Assembly: GCA_026075535.2 (NCBI GenBank)
Contig: AP026545.1
Span: 6,572,001-6,636,000, forward strand
From: Tricholoma matsutake
Taxonomy: Eukaryota; Basidiomycota; Agaricomycetes; Agaricales; Tricholomataceae
DNA length: 64,000 bases
Direction of reading: 5' to 3'
The position numbers and the translations under genes are program-made. The first letter of the stretch is position 1. The number at the start of each line of letters is the position of its first letter. The notes under the pieces are model-generated. The model had not been told where the DNA came from, made no database searches, and saw only the letters and a list, made by a program, of their open reading frames with translations. Below are positions 35,039-44,240 of the stretch, in pieces.

Positions 35039-36046
35039 TGATTATGCTTGACCTGGAAACCCAAACAAAACCTACCAAAATGGCCTTGGATGGTATAACA
35101 CGAGTTAGAGGAAGGGTGCGAGGTGGTACTAAAAGTCACCAAAGTCAACCTGATGGACGCATAAGACGTCCGAGTGGGTATGAAGGGCTTCGAGAACGTT
35201 CGAAGGGGTGCGAGATCTCTCGATGTAAGTTTGAGGGAGATTGATAAGGTTCGAGGGGTAGAGGAGATGTTTGAGGTAATTGGGAATGGTGTAGATGGCT
35301 TATGAAGGGTGTAGAAAGAATATGTGAGTGGGGCAGTGATGATAGTGATGAGGGGCGATAACAATATACGATGGACGAAGGGTTCGAGGGCTAATACGAA
35401 GTTTCGAGGAAGTTCGCGACGATTCACAGAACTTCGGGCTAGATGAGAGGCTTGGACTCAAGAGCTGAACTCTTAAATCAGATGATAGTGAAGTAAGACA
35501 ATTTCTTTCTCCCCCTCAAGTGAGTAACTATTACAAGTTTAAATAAGTTCTGAAGAGGTACTACCAAAAAGGGAAGGAGAACATGAGGCCTACATGAGGT
35601 GAAGTCTAGGATAAAAGATAAACCTCTATCACTGAGTAAAACAATAAAAGATAAGAATTAAATCTCCAGAGTCCTGATATGTGCGAAATGTACTCGTCCT
35701 ATGTCATTACAAACCATCTAAACGTCGGAAATTTGCCTCATTGCATCCTAAGTCGTCTCACGCATGCTCAGTCGGTGGCCGAATAGCTTGGTCAACCTTG
35801 CTATGACTCATCAGCATGTAGTAAGAGTGCCCGAGGCCATGATGATGGTGGCCGAGCACGTTTGAAGTGTTCCTAAATCGCTCGAGGGGGATCGAGGGGG
35901 ATCGAGGTAGCGTGAGGCTGCTCAAAGCCTGTTTGGGAGCGTTTCACGAGGCTCAAAGGCGTTCAAGGGGTTCCAAGTGCCGTGGGAGATTGATGCGGAA
36001 CTGCTGTGAGTGGTTACAGACCTTATAGCATGAGGTGGACCTATCA
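35039..36046 (-). repeat. 5' LTR of gypsy B
   Basis: 1008 bp, TG...CA bounded. Aligned by hand with the 3' copy (24235-27322 minus the insertion) it differs at roughly 55 sites. About 48 of these are CG in one copy and TG or CA in the other, or TG against CA. It contains a doubled GGGGGATCGA word near 35885-35905. Confidence 0.9.
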
Positions 36047-36413
36047 CTGTCTCACATTTGTAGCGAGGGTGGGGGGTTGAGAGTGGTTGTCGTTTGTCGT
36101 CTCCTCCCCATCGCGTGTTGCCTCCCCTGTTCTCATTGTTGTCTGTTTTCTGCTCCCTGTCGTTTGTCAGCCCCTCCCTGTGTGTGTTGTTGTCCATCAT
36201 TGGCACCTCCATTACCCCCTACAAGCAGTGGCTCGTAGGCAGGTTGGTGGTGCTGTGATGTGGTGTCAGCCGTTGTCCCTGGCTGCCATTGCTGTTGCTG
36301 TCTGGAAGTGGCGGTACCTGTTGCCACCCTGCGAGCAGAGGCTCGCAGCAGTGACATAGGGCATGGGTGGTGTATGGCGAGGGCCCAGGTGCATTGTGTG
36401 GTGGCTAGGCAAT
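36047..36413 (+). mobile_element. Middle part of element A with two palindrome copies
   Basis: It continues element A after gypsy B. G/T-rich sequence carries palindrome copies at 36211-36250 (ACAAGCAGTGGCTCGT core) and 36324-36353 (GCGAGCAGAGGCTCGC, a perfect-arm copy). Chromovirus C interrupts at 36414. No coding sequence. Confidence 0.5.
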
Positions 36414-36613
36414 TGTGGTGATCCAGGGCAATGCCCCAATGTATATAGTGTTTAATCTACATGTTATTGCCTTTGACTCGTGCCTACATAAGCATGAGTC
36501 CTACTACCTATCTAGGATCTTTTTACTACTGTCATAGACCCTTACACAATACCAGTTATTTGTGTTTAGTGTCATGTGACCCTTAAGTAAAGGGACCCCC
36601 CCAACTCACAACA
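36414..36613 (+). repeat. 5' LTR of chromovirus C
   Basis: It contains TGTATATAGTGTTTAATC (TATA-like) and ends AACTCACAACA. It matches 53029-53188 with mostly CG-type differences, for example CTCGTGCC against CTTGCACC, plus a segment of about 40 bp absent from the 3' LTR. Confidence 0.85.
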
Positions 36614-36637
36614 CTTTTTTAAACACTCAAACTCATA

Positions 36638-38188
36638 TTGAGTTTAAGCTCAACTTTGCCCCATCAGCAAACGTCACAACAACATCCAAAAATCTTCTCC
36701 CATGATGGGAAGCTTCCCATTGCAATCCACAAAGAACACACATTCACCACACAGACCTTCGCCATGGGTAGGCAAAAAACCCAACAGACTACCATGGCCA
36801 ATTCCCAAGCAATTCCCACTCCTCTCGAAGTGCAAAGGGGCGCTTCGAGAACCAGTATCTCGCTGAGGAGGTCTAACCAACCGCTCGAAGCGCATACAGT
36901 CGCTTTGAGACCAATCACCTTGAAGGCACTCGGTCTTCACAGCTGATGCACGTCCACCAAGGGCTACAACAGCAACAACGGATCAAATGGATCTGCATCG
37001 CCAATAGGTAGTCACGAACGTGGTCGTCGCAGCCCAGATAACCCTCTGGGACAAATTTTACTTTCACCTCTGGAGGAGATACCTCCAGAAATACCATCTG
37101 GGAATCCACCTGGGCCCAATCAGGAGCATAATACCCCCTGACTGACTACAGCCCAGTGGCCTGAGGTGCAAAATGCATTGGTGCCACCCACACCGATGTC
37201 TGAGGGTTCCAGGGCCTGGCGATGAGAAGATAAGAAAAGACTCGAGGAGGCACCTCGAGTAGGAGAAGAAAGCAGAGATAATGCAATGGAGGAATACTTA
37301 CAGTTTGTACATGAGGTCTGTGAGCTCCATTGCCAAGATGCAGCCAATTTCAATTCCGCATCCTTGAGACGACAACTGAAAGAGTTGTCGGATGGATTCA
37401 TGAGCAGACATCAGCTGATGTCTGCTCCATACCCCGCTCCACTCATTATCCCTTCTCCACCAACAGACCAGGTGGAGGAAAGCCTGTGTAGGAAAGGTAC
37501 TTCCGCAGGTTCTGAAGTGTTAAGCGCTCAATGCGGTACCCCGCATTGAGATTCTGATGATCTTCCGACCCCTGTACCATCTAAAAAGAAAGTACACTAC
37601 AATGCCACCGATAGGATAGCATTGCAGTGATTTCAAGATGGTGAAATTGGTGAAGGAAAGCACACTAATCTCCCTGACCAGGGGATTAGATTCGACAAGG
37701 ACGGACGTCCTTGGGATAAATACAAGTCTCCATCTCGCGACAGCCGCCACGAGAAAAGTTCTTCTGGACTACCCCGAAAACCTGCACTGAGTCATGCAGG
37801 ATCAAAAGGCAGTCCAGGAGGTGGTGACTCTGGAGGGGACGACAGCAGTGACAACAACTCGACGTCTGATGTGTCGAGCGTTGGGGACGATGAAAAGTCT
37901 TCCCAGTCCTCGGATGAGGAAGATGGCTTGAGTCAACACTCCAGATGAACGCGGTCTGGAACTTCCAAGTCCTTCTCGTACCAGGGCAGCTCATACTGAT
38001 GAGCTTGCACCAGCGGTGCAGAGTCGTATCAAGAGAGTGGCTCTCGACAGCCTTCAAAGTATTTGAAGGCCATGCACACAAAGTTTCACAAACAGATAGA
38101 CAGGAAGGTCTCTGTTTTACAAGACAATCCCACCATGGGAGGCAAGAAAGGACCTTGGGTGCCCAATCCGCCAAAGTACAGCGGATTA
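36638..38188 (+). pseudogene. Chromovirus C gag, 5' part
   Basis: The frame opens near 36638 (MSLSSTLPHQQTSQQHPKIF) and runs as Ser/Pro- and charge-rich gag sequence (EEYLQFVHEVCELHCQDAAN; DDLPTPVPSKKKVHYNATDR; PWDKYKSPSRDSRHEKSSSG) to GPWVPNPPKYSGL. There chromovirus D enters. The in-frame interruptions I could place are TGA codons, for example after GTPH, IALQ and QHSR. The frame continues at 44241 with QDSEEFERWLSCLLRWLKV. Confidence 0.65.
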
Positions 38189-38614
38189 TATAAGGGCAAC
38201 CTAAGCCTCTAGCAAAGGGAAATCCGAAGTTAAAATTATACTACATAATACAGGCATTGGGGGCGCACCTAGCAAAGGGAAATCCGAAGAGAAAACTCTA
38301 AGGATCCCCTTGCTGATGCCCAGTATATGTGAAGACGACAAAAATCAAATATAACCTAAAAATAGAAAAAGGCGGAGATAGGCGGATCAAGGCCGCCGAA
38401 TGACATCATACCAAGGGGTATGTGTCGGAAGGGGTACTCCGCCTCTAAATATAAAAGTGTCAACATATACAAACATGATAGCAAGGGAAAATTAGTAATA
38501 AAATCCGGAAAAATCATAGAAAATGAAGAATAGAAGGAAATGAGGTGGGGAAAAATATGGGACGAACATAAAAAATAGGAAAAACACACAGGGCACCCCC
38601 CTAGTCCCCTTACA
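38189..38614 (-). repeat. 3' LTR of chromovirus D
   Basis: 426 bp, identical by eye to the 5' LTR at 43810-44235. It contains a duplicated CTAGCAAAGGGAAATCCGAA word, present twice in each LTR. Confidence 0.93.
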
Positions 38615-38625
38615 TCACCCCCTCT

Positions 38626-41600
38626 CTAAGATGCATCGCCCCGATGCATTCGAAATCGTATACGACCAAAGTCCGTGACTTGAATGCGACGCGGTGCAGC
38701 AGTGTGCCGTCGGTGGAATTCCTTGATTAACTGAGGGGCATTTACGTCAGACTCTTCGACCCATGAGTTCTCCTCATACCCATAACCCTTCCAATGTACC
38801 AAATACTGGAGTTTTCCTCGACGCAAACGGCTGTCCAAGATTGACTCGACTTCATATTGGGGTTCTCCCTCGATCACTGTAGGTGGTGGTGGTGGGTGTG
38901 AATGGCATCCCGGGAACGGATCTGGGGGAGCTGGAAGCAATTTGACGACATGGAAGACGGGATGGAGTCTGGACATGGAGGCTGGGAGGCGTAGACGATA
39001 GGCATGTGTTCCAACGCACTTGACAATGGGGAAAGGTCCCAAGAAGCGATGAGCAAGTTTCTTGGATGGACGTGTAGTGGAGATGTCACTGGAGTCAAGA
39101 TAAACTCGATCACCAACCTTGTACTGAGGGGTTGGGGAGTGGCGCTGGTTGTAAAATCGCGCCATGTCGTCCTTCGCCTTTGCTAAGGCTGCCCTTGCCT
39201 CCTCCAAGCTATCCCTCATGCGTTCTGTGAACTCATTCACTGTCTCGATGTGTGAGGGAGTTTGGCGAGGTTCAAATCCCATGCGTGGATGTCGTCCAGT
39301 GTCTAAGAGGAAAGGGGTCTGTTGAGTGGAAGCATGGACATGGTTGTTGTATCCGAACTCGGCCAAAGGAAGGAGATCATCCCAATCGTCCTGGCGTTCA
39401 TTGACAAAGAGGCGGATGTACTGCTCCAGTTCCTGGTTGACTTGCTCCGTCTGGCCATCAGTTTGTGGGTGATAAGCAGTTGAAGCGAGGAGTTTGATCC
39501 CCAGGAGTCGGTACAGCTCACGAGTGAACTCTGCCATGAACTGAGGGCCACGATCCGAGAGGAAGGCACCAGGAAGTCCATGTAACTTCCACATGTGGTG
39601 GAGGTAGAGTCGAGCGGCACCTAGGGCACTGACAGTGGTATGAGTGGGAATGAAGTGAGCGCGTTTTCCCACTGAGTCAACTGTGCACATCACCGCATCA
39701 AACCCATTTGACTCTGGCAATTCCACCACAAAGTCGACGCTGACGACATCCCAACGACTCTCTGGAACAGGAAGAGGGTGTAGCTCACCAATAGGCTTGC
39801 GACGAGGGACCTTGGTGCGTAAGCAAAGGTCACAAGTGCGACAATACTGACCAATGAGCCGTGACATTTGTGGCCACCAATAGTTCCGTGAGGTGAGCTC
39901 CAAGGTCTTCCAGCGTCCGGGGTGGCCAGCAATCTGTGAGTCATGGTGTTGGGATATGATGCGCCGGCGAAGGTCTGGGTCATTGGGAACATAGATGTGA
40001 TCCCTGAAATACAACAAGTCCTCCTTTTCAGCCCACTCTGCCGCACGTAAGGAAAGGGTCGATCCCTTCCTCAGTTCTTTAACAGCTCGGGCGACAACAT
40101 CCTCATGTAAACCGCTACGGTTTGCGCGACGAATGTCACGTAGAATGTCCCGCTCCTCGCCCTGGGGTACGATGCCTTCCAGTGCCCGAATGGTGAACAG
40201 GTCTGGCTGCAACAGCACAATGTTTTGGTTGTCACCGCTGCCATCCCCATGGTCTGCACGTCGGGATAGGGCATCGGTCTTCCCCATGCTGCGACCCGGA
40301 CGGTGGTGCAAGGAGAAGTCGAATCTAGATAGATACAGGGACCAACGAGCTTGACGACGGTTCAATTTCTTGGCCGTCATGAAGTACTCGAGGTTCTTGT
40401 GATCCGTCCAAATTTCCACCTTGTGTTGGGCACCCTCGAGGAAGTGTCGCCACTCCTCAAGCGCACGCATTATCGCCAACATCTCCTTGTCGTGGATCTC
40501 GTAGTTTCTCTCTACAGCACTAAGGCTTTTGGAGTAGAACGCAACAGGATGCCACTTCTGGTCCTCCGGAGACTGCTGAGACAACACAGCGCCCGTCGCA
40601 AAGTCAGAACTGTCGGCTTCTACACGAAAAGGACGCGAATCGTCAGCAAAGGTAAGGATCGGAGCGGAAGTGACCATCTCCTTAAGCTTTTCGAACGCCT
40701 CCTGTTGTGCATTATCCCACCTCCATGCCTCCTTTCCTGTCAAGTCGAACAGCGGTCGTGCATGATGTGAGAAATCCTTGATAAAACGCCGATAAAAATT
40801 GATGAAGCCCAGGAAAGACTGCACCTCCTTCTTGTTCGTGGGCGTAGGCCAAGCTGTGACCCCATTTACCTTGATAGGATCCATCTCCACTTGACCCTCC
40901 GAGATAATCAGGCCGAGGTACTCGATCTTGGTCCTTTTGAACTCGCATTTGTCCTGACGAAGGTAGAGTTTGTACCGTCGAAGTCGCTCTAGGACAAGGC
41001 GCGTGATGCGACGGTGCTCTTCAACCGTGCGAGTGAAGATGAGGATGTCGTCGAGATAGATGCAGACAATGCCTTCGAGGATGAGGTCATGGAAGATGTC
41101 GTTCATCATGGTCTGAAAGGTGGCAGGGCTATTAGTAAGGCCAAAGAACATGACAAGCGGTTCAAAAAGACCACGGTTGGTACGAAAGGCTGCCTTCCAC
41201 TCATCTCCCTCCTTTATCCTCACATTATTATAGCCCCAACGGACATCGAGCTTGGTGAAGTATCGGGCTCCACGGAGCTGGTTTACGAGTTCGGAGATGA
41301 GGGGTAGTGGGTAGCGATTTTTGACCGTGATGTTGTTGAGTCTTCTGTAGTCTTGAACCGGTCGAAGTGAGCCATCCTTCTTCTTGACAAAGAAAAAGGG
41401 AGAGGCCATGGGTGACTTCGATGGTCGAATACGTCCAGAGGCCAGGTGCTCGTCGATGAACTGGTCAAGCTGCCGTTGTTCCTCCGGAGAGAGAGGATAG
41501 ACCTTGCAGGATGAAGGGGTTGCGCCGGGGGTGAGTTCGATCGCGTGATCCCATGGCTTACGCGCAGGAAGAGAGTCGAATGACTCCTTGGAGAACACGT

Positions 41601-42537
41601 CTTCAAACTCATGGAGATGAGGGAGTAAGGAGTTAGTAGAGGATTTAGCAGCGTTGTTTTTGTGGAAGGCCTCGGCGAGGCGTTGGGATATGTTTGATGT
41701 GGCACACACCTCATGCGATGAGCGAATCGCAGTGTAGAAGATCCGATCACCCTCCTCCACTTCCTCTGGGTCCTCATCATCATCATCCGAGTCCGGCATT
41801 AGATCAGGAACCCCTTCCAATTCCACTTCAGGTATAGGCAGGGGTCCAGCACGACACTTCTGAGTTCGTCGTATTGCCGCCTTCTGTCCACGACGTTCTT
41901 GCCTGGCTTCTGTGAAACACATCCGACAGCAGGATGGACATCGGCTCATGGTAACCTCCCCGGTGCGCCAGTCGACCTCTGGGTTATGGTCTCGAAGCCA
42001 TGGATATCCCAAAATCGCCCTTTGCTTTCCTAATTGAGTGACAGCAAAAAGGGCACGCTCACTATGATCTTTGTAACGGAGAACCAGGTCTGCAACCTCT
42101 CGGATGGCACCAGCTTCATTTGGGGATCCATCCACGTTATATACAGGTATCGGACGTGAGAGTGAGCGAGTATTTAGACGATGTTGTTGTACCAGATGGG
42201 AATCGATGAAGAGACCAGTCGCACCAGAGTCCAGGAGCGCAGAAACACCGAGTATCTGTCCAGTGTCGGTCGTCTGCAGTTCGATGGCTAGGTTTAAGGA
42301 ATGTGCAGAGGGAGTGGATGCCACAATATACTTGCGTGGTAGTTTACGCTCCCATGATTTAATTTTGGGACGTGGAGTAGAAGGAGAGATGGGGAGAGCA
42401 GGTACGTCTTTAGCCAACTTCGAAGGGTCAGAGAGGGGAGCAGTCACAGAAATGGATTCATTCTCCAGGGATTCAACTGACAAGACTTCAAAGCGGTTAT
42501 GGACAGGCAGTGAGGGCGTACGATTCACTCGCTGCAA
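38626..42537 (-). CDS. pol: Chromovirus D Pol polyprotein
   Basis: An open frame of 1303 codons. Domain order: retropepsin with LLDSGAT (Asp about residue 103), an acidic linker, and RT with FFVKKKDGSLRPVQDYRRLN and the catalytic CIYLDDILI (about 493-501). RNase H follows (EADSSDFATGAVLSQQ; TDHKNLEYF). Integrase has an HHCC zinc region (HHDSQIAGHPG ... CRTCDLC) and the D-D-E residues in VVSVDFVVELP, LSDRGPQF and QTEQVNQELEQ. A C-terminal chromodomain follows (YEVESILDSRLRRGKLQYLV, then HWKGYGYEENSWV). All catalytic residues I can check are present. The first marked codon is TTG, and the frame is -1 relative to gag with a short overlap at 42525-42537, so expression by -1 frameshift is likely. 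Confidence 0.95.
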   Translation of the reverse strand: MQRVNRTPSLPVHNRFEVLSVESLENESISVTAPLSDPSKLAKDVPALPISPSTPRPKIKSWERKLPRKYIVASTPSAHSLNLAIELQTTDTGQILGVSALLDSGATGLFIDSHLVQQHRLNTRSLSRPIPVYNVDGSPNEAGAIREVADLVLRYKDHSERALFAVTQLGKQRAILGYPWLRDHNPEVDWRTGEVTMSRCPSCCRMCFTEARQERRGQKAAIRRTQKCRAGPLPIPEVELEGVPDLMPDSDDDDEDPEEVEEGDRIFYTAIRSSHEVCATSNISQRLAEAFHKNNAAKSSTNSLLPHLHEFEDVFSKESFDSLPARKPWDHAIELTPGATPSSCKVYPLSPEEQRQLDQFIDEHLASGRIRPSKSPMASPFFFVKKKDGSLRPVQDYRRLNNITVKNRYPLPLISELVNQLRGARYFTKLDVRWGYNNVRIKEGDEWKAAFRTNRGLFEPLVMFFGLTNSPATFQTMMNDIFHDLILEGIVCIYLDDILIFTRTVEEHRRITRLVLERLRRYKLYLRQDKCEFKRTKIEYLGLIISEGQVEMDPIKVNGVTAWPTPTNKKEVQSFLGFINFYRRFIKDFSHHARPLFDLTGKEAWRWDNAQQEAFEKLKEMVTSAPILTFADDSRPFRVEADSSDFATGAVLSQQSPEDQKWHPVAFYSKSLSAVERNYEIHDKEMLAIMRALEEWRHFLEGAQHKVEIWTDHKNLEYFMTAKKLNRRQARWSLYLSRFDFSLHHRPGRSMGKTDALSRRADHGDGSGDNQNIVLLQPDLFTIRALEGIVPQGEERDILRDIRRANRSGLHEDVVARAVKELRKGSTLSLRAAEWAEKEDLLYFRDHIYVPNDPDLRRRIISQHHDSQIAGHPGRWKTLELTSRNYWWPQMSRLIGQYCRTCDLCLRTKVPRRKPIGELHPLPVPESRWDVVSVDFVVELPESNGFDAVMCTVDSVGKRAHFIPTHTTVSALGAARLYLHHMWKLHGLPGAFLSDRGPQFMAEFTRELYRLLGIKLLASTAYHPQTDGQTEQVNQELEQYIRLFVNERQDDWDDLLPLAEFGYNNHVHASTQQTPFLLDTGRHPRMGFEPRQTPSHIETVNEFTERMRDSLEEARAALAKAKDDMARFYNQRHSPTPQYKVGDRVYLDSSDISTTRPSKKLAHRFLGPFPIVKCVGTHAYRLRLPASMSRLHPVFHVVKLLPAPPDPFPGCHSHPPPPPTVIEGEPQYEVESILDSRLRRGKLQYLVHWKGYGYEENSWVEESDVNAPQLIKEFHRRHTAAPRRIQVTDFGRIRFRMHRGDAS

Positions 42538-43643
42538 ATAGGAAAATCCTGCTCCTCTACAACTTCCAGCTTAACCTCCTCTGCAACTTGATCCTTCGCT
42601 TCCTCAACATCTACAAGTGCCAACAGATCTTGCAGGAGTTCGTCTCGTCCCTCGGGGGTGAGCATGCGGATATCCTGACGATGGGGACACGCTCCAGCCC
42701 TGTGTCCAGGTTCCCCACAATGGTAGCAGAGATCCAACTTACGTGCACGGCTGCGGGCTGCATCAACATCCATTGGTACTGGGATATTGATGGCTGGTGT
42801 GGGAGTTTGACGAGCAGGAATGGGGTTAGGGTGGGGGAGGCTTCGATTGAAGGTGTAGGGTGTATGAGTGGTAGTTGGAGCACGGAATGCAGCATTAAAC
42901 GCCGCATTTGTGAGTCGGTTCTCGTCACAGAGTGAAGCAGCTTCATACCAAGCAAGGATATCATCGTCCGCTGGGTGCCCTTCCAACATCTGTGCAATCT
43001 GGTCCTGAATTTCTCGGTTGAGCCCCCGTCGGAACTTCACCACCACTGGTAACCCACTCCCATACCCTGCCATGTCCACCAAATCCTTGAACTCATCGAT
43101 ATAGTCGTCCACGGATTGACGTCCCTGGTGGTAAGTGGATGACTCAAGTCGTGTTACTGCTCGGTGGCGTTCATTGAGGGGGCAGAAGTGGCGTACGAAC
43201 TCAGCTCGAAAGTCCCCCCAAGTGGAGAAAGGTAGAGAACCGAGTTCTTTAGTTTGACGTAGGATACGGTCCACATAGAGATAGGCGCGTTCAGATTTCA
43301 TGTATGTGAAGGCCCAATAAATTTTTGCAGCCTCATCGACGAATTGATGCGACTGGAGACTAATGTATAACTCACAGGAATTAAGGAATGCACGTCCCTG
43401 CGCACGTGCACCATTAAATTCGGCGGGGGGGGACAGTTTGATCTGGGCACGTTCCTTAGTGGACGCATTTGGCAAAACATCGTTGTTGGGTGCGCTTGGA
43501 GTCGTGAAGGGGGAACTATTAGTCGTAGGGTTAGCCTGGAGGGTCCTAACGAAGTTTTCAATCGTAGATTTAAGCGAGTCGATTTGCGCGCGCATTCCGG
43601 AAACGTCGCTTTCAAGCGCGTCGAAGCGTTCTGATGCGTCCAT
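42525..43643 (-). CDS. gag: Chromovirus D Gag
   Basis: 372 aa starting MDASERFDALESDVSGMRAQ, a helical start, with the core RAFLNSCELYISLQSHQF ... FRAEFVRHFCPLNERHRAV ... YHQGRQSVDDYIDEFKDLVD typical of Ty3/gypsy gag. A CCHC zinc knuckle CYHCGEPGHRAGACPHR lies at about 318-334. It forms the capsid/nucleocapsid of the element's particles. It ends 13 bases into the pol frame. Confidence 0.95.
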   Translation of the reverse strand: MDASERFDALESDVSGMRAQIDSLKSTIENFVRTLQANPTTNSSPFTTPSAPNNDVLPNASTKERAQIKLSPPAEFNGARAQGRAFLNSCELYISLQSHQFVDEAAKIYWAFTYMKSERAYLYVDRILRQTKELGSLPFSTWGDFRAEFVRHFCPLNERHRAVTRLESSTYHQGRQSVDDYIDEFKDLVDMAGYGSGLPVVVKFRRGLNREIQDQIAQMLEGHPADDDILAWYEAASLCDENRLTNAAFNAAFRAPTTTHTPYTFNRSLPHPNPIPARQTPTPAINIPVPMDVDAARSRARKLDLCYHCGEPGHRAGACPHRQDIRMLTPEGRDELLQDLLALVDVEEAKDQVAEEVKLEVVEEQDFPICSE

Positions 43644-43797
43644 GTCGCTAGGGAGCGCGTTTGGCGAAAATGGCGGCGCAATAAAGGCGAGAGTATCTGG
43701 AACGGTGTGTAGGGACTCTGTGGAGCTTTGGGAAGCGTCGTCCAGTCCGTACCTGCCTATTTTGGGCAGCGCGTTCGCGATTTTCGGGCCTTAGGGG

Positions 43798-43807
43798 AGA
43801 GTTTTCT
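43798..43807 (-). promoter_or_regulatory. Putative self-primer binding site of chromovirus D
   Basis: Two bases inside the 5' LTR edge the minus strand reads AGAAAACTCT. The LTR contains the exact complement AGAGTTTTCT (43920-43911 on the minus strand). An ACATATAC box lies about 25-30 bases upstream of that, so a transcript could start near 43920 with the complementary sequence. This is the arrangement known from Tf1/sushi elements, whose RNA 5' end primes reverse transcription. Confidence 0.6.
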
Positions 43808-43809
43808 AC

Positions 43810-44235
43810 TATAAGGGCAACCTAAGCCTCTAGCAAAGGGAAATCCGAAGTTAAAATTATACTACATAATACAGGCATTGGGGGCGCACCTAGCAAAGGG
43901 AAATCCGAAGAGAAAACTCTAAGGATCCCCTTGCTGATGCCCAGTATATGTGAAGACGACAAAAATCAAATATAACCTAAAAATAGAAAAAGGCGGAGAT
44001 AGGCGGATCAAGGCCGCCGAATGACATCATACCAAGGGGTATGTGTCGGAAGGGGTACTCCGCCTCTAAATATAAAAGTGTCAACATATACAAACATGAT
44101 AGCAAGGGAAAATTAGTAATAAAATCCGGAAAAATCATAGAAAATGAAGAATAGAAGGAAATGAGGTGGGGAAAAATATGGGACGAACATAAAAAATAGG
44201 AAAAACACACAGGGCACCCCCCTAGTCCCCTTACA
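43810..44235 (-). repeat. 5' LTR of chromovirus D with TATA box
   Basis: 426 bp. On the minus strand a TATA-like ACATATACTGGG lies at about 43952-43941, followed by the proposed transcript start AGAGTTTTCT at 43920. U3 would be about 315 bp and R-U5 about 111 bp. Confidence 0.9.
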
Positions 44236-44240
44236 GATTA

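Larger units (their letters stand above)
24235..36046 (-). mobile_element. Gypsy B: full-length decayed Ty3/gypsy element with nested insertion
   Basis: The two LTRs (24235-27322 including an insertion; 35039-36046) both run TGATTATGC to CCTATCA on the plus strand and flank minus-strand gag-pol. Without the inserted 2.07-kb element its length is about 9.7 kb. The 4-bp flanks are CCGT (24231-24234) and CTGT (36047-36050), again one CG transition apart. The solo LTR at 18624 shares the 4-bp duplication habit. A plus-strand accessory gene lies between pol and the 3' LTR (27469-28799). The putative primer site beside the 5' LTR begins TTTGGAGCCCACTGTGAGGG. Confidence 0.88.
38189..44235 (-). mobile_element. 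Chromovirus D: young, apparently complete Ty3/gypsy element
   Basis: The two 426-bp LTRs (38189-38614 and 43810-44235) are identical in my base-by-base reading. Target duplications GATTA (38184-38188 and 44236-44240) are also identical. On the minus strand LTRs run TGTAAGGGG to CCCTTATA. Gag and pol are both open. It sits inside the gag gene of chromovirus C. Everything expected for movement is present: LTRs, gag, pol with chromodomain, and a likely self-primer site. Confidence 0.95.

Noticed and set aside
24235..36046. Classical repeat-induced point mutation (CpA to TpA) as in Neurospora
   Set aside because: The changes are CG to TG or CA; there is no excess of CA to TA between the LTRs.
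40351..42541. Plus-strand frames at 40.3-42.5 kb
   Set aside because: Antisense shadows of the intact chromovirus D pol.
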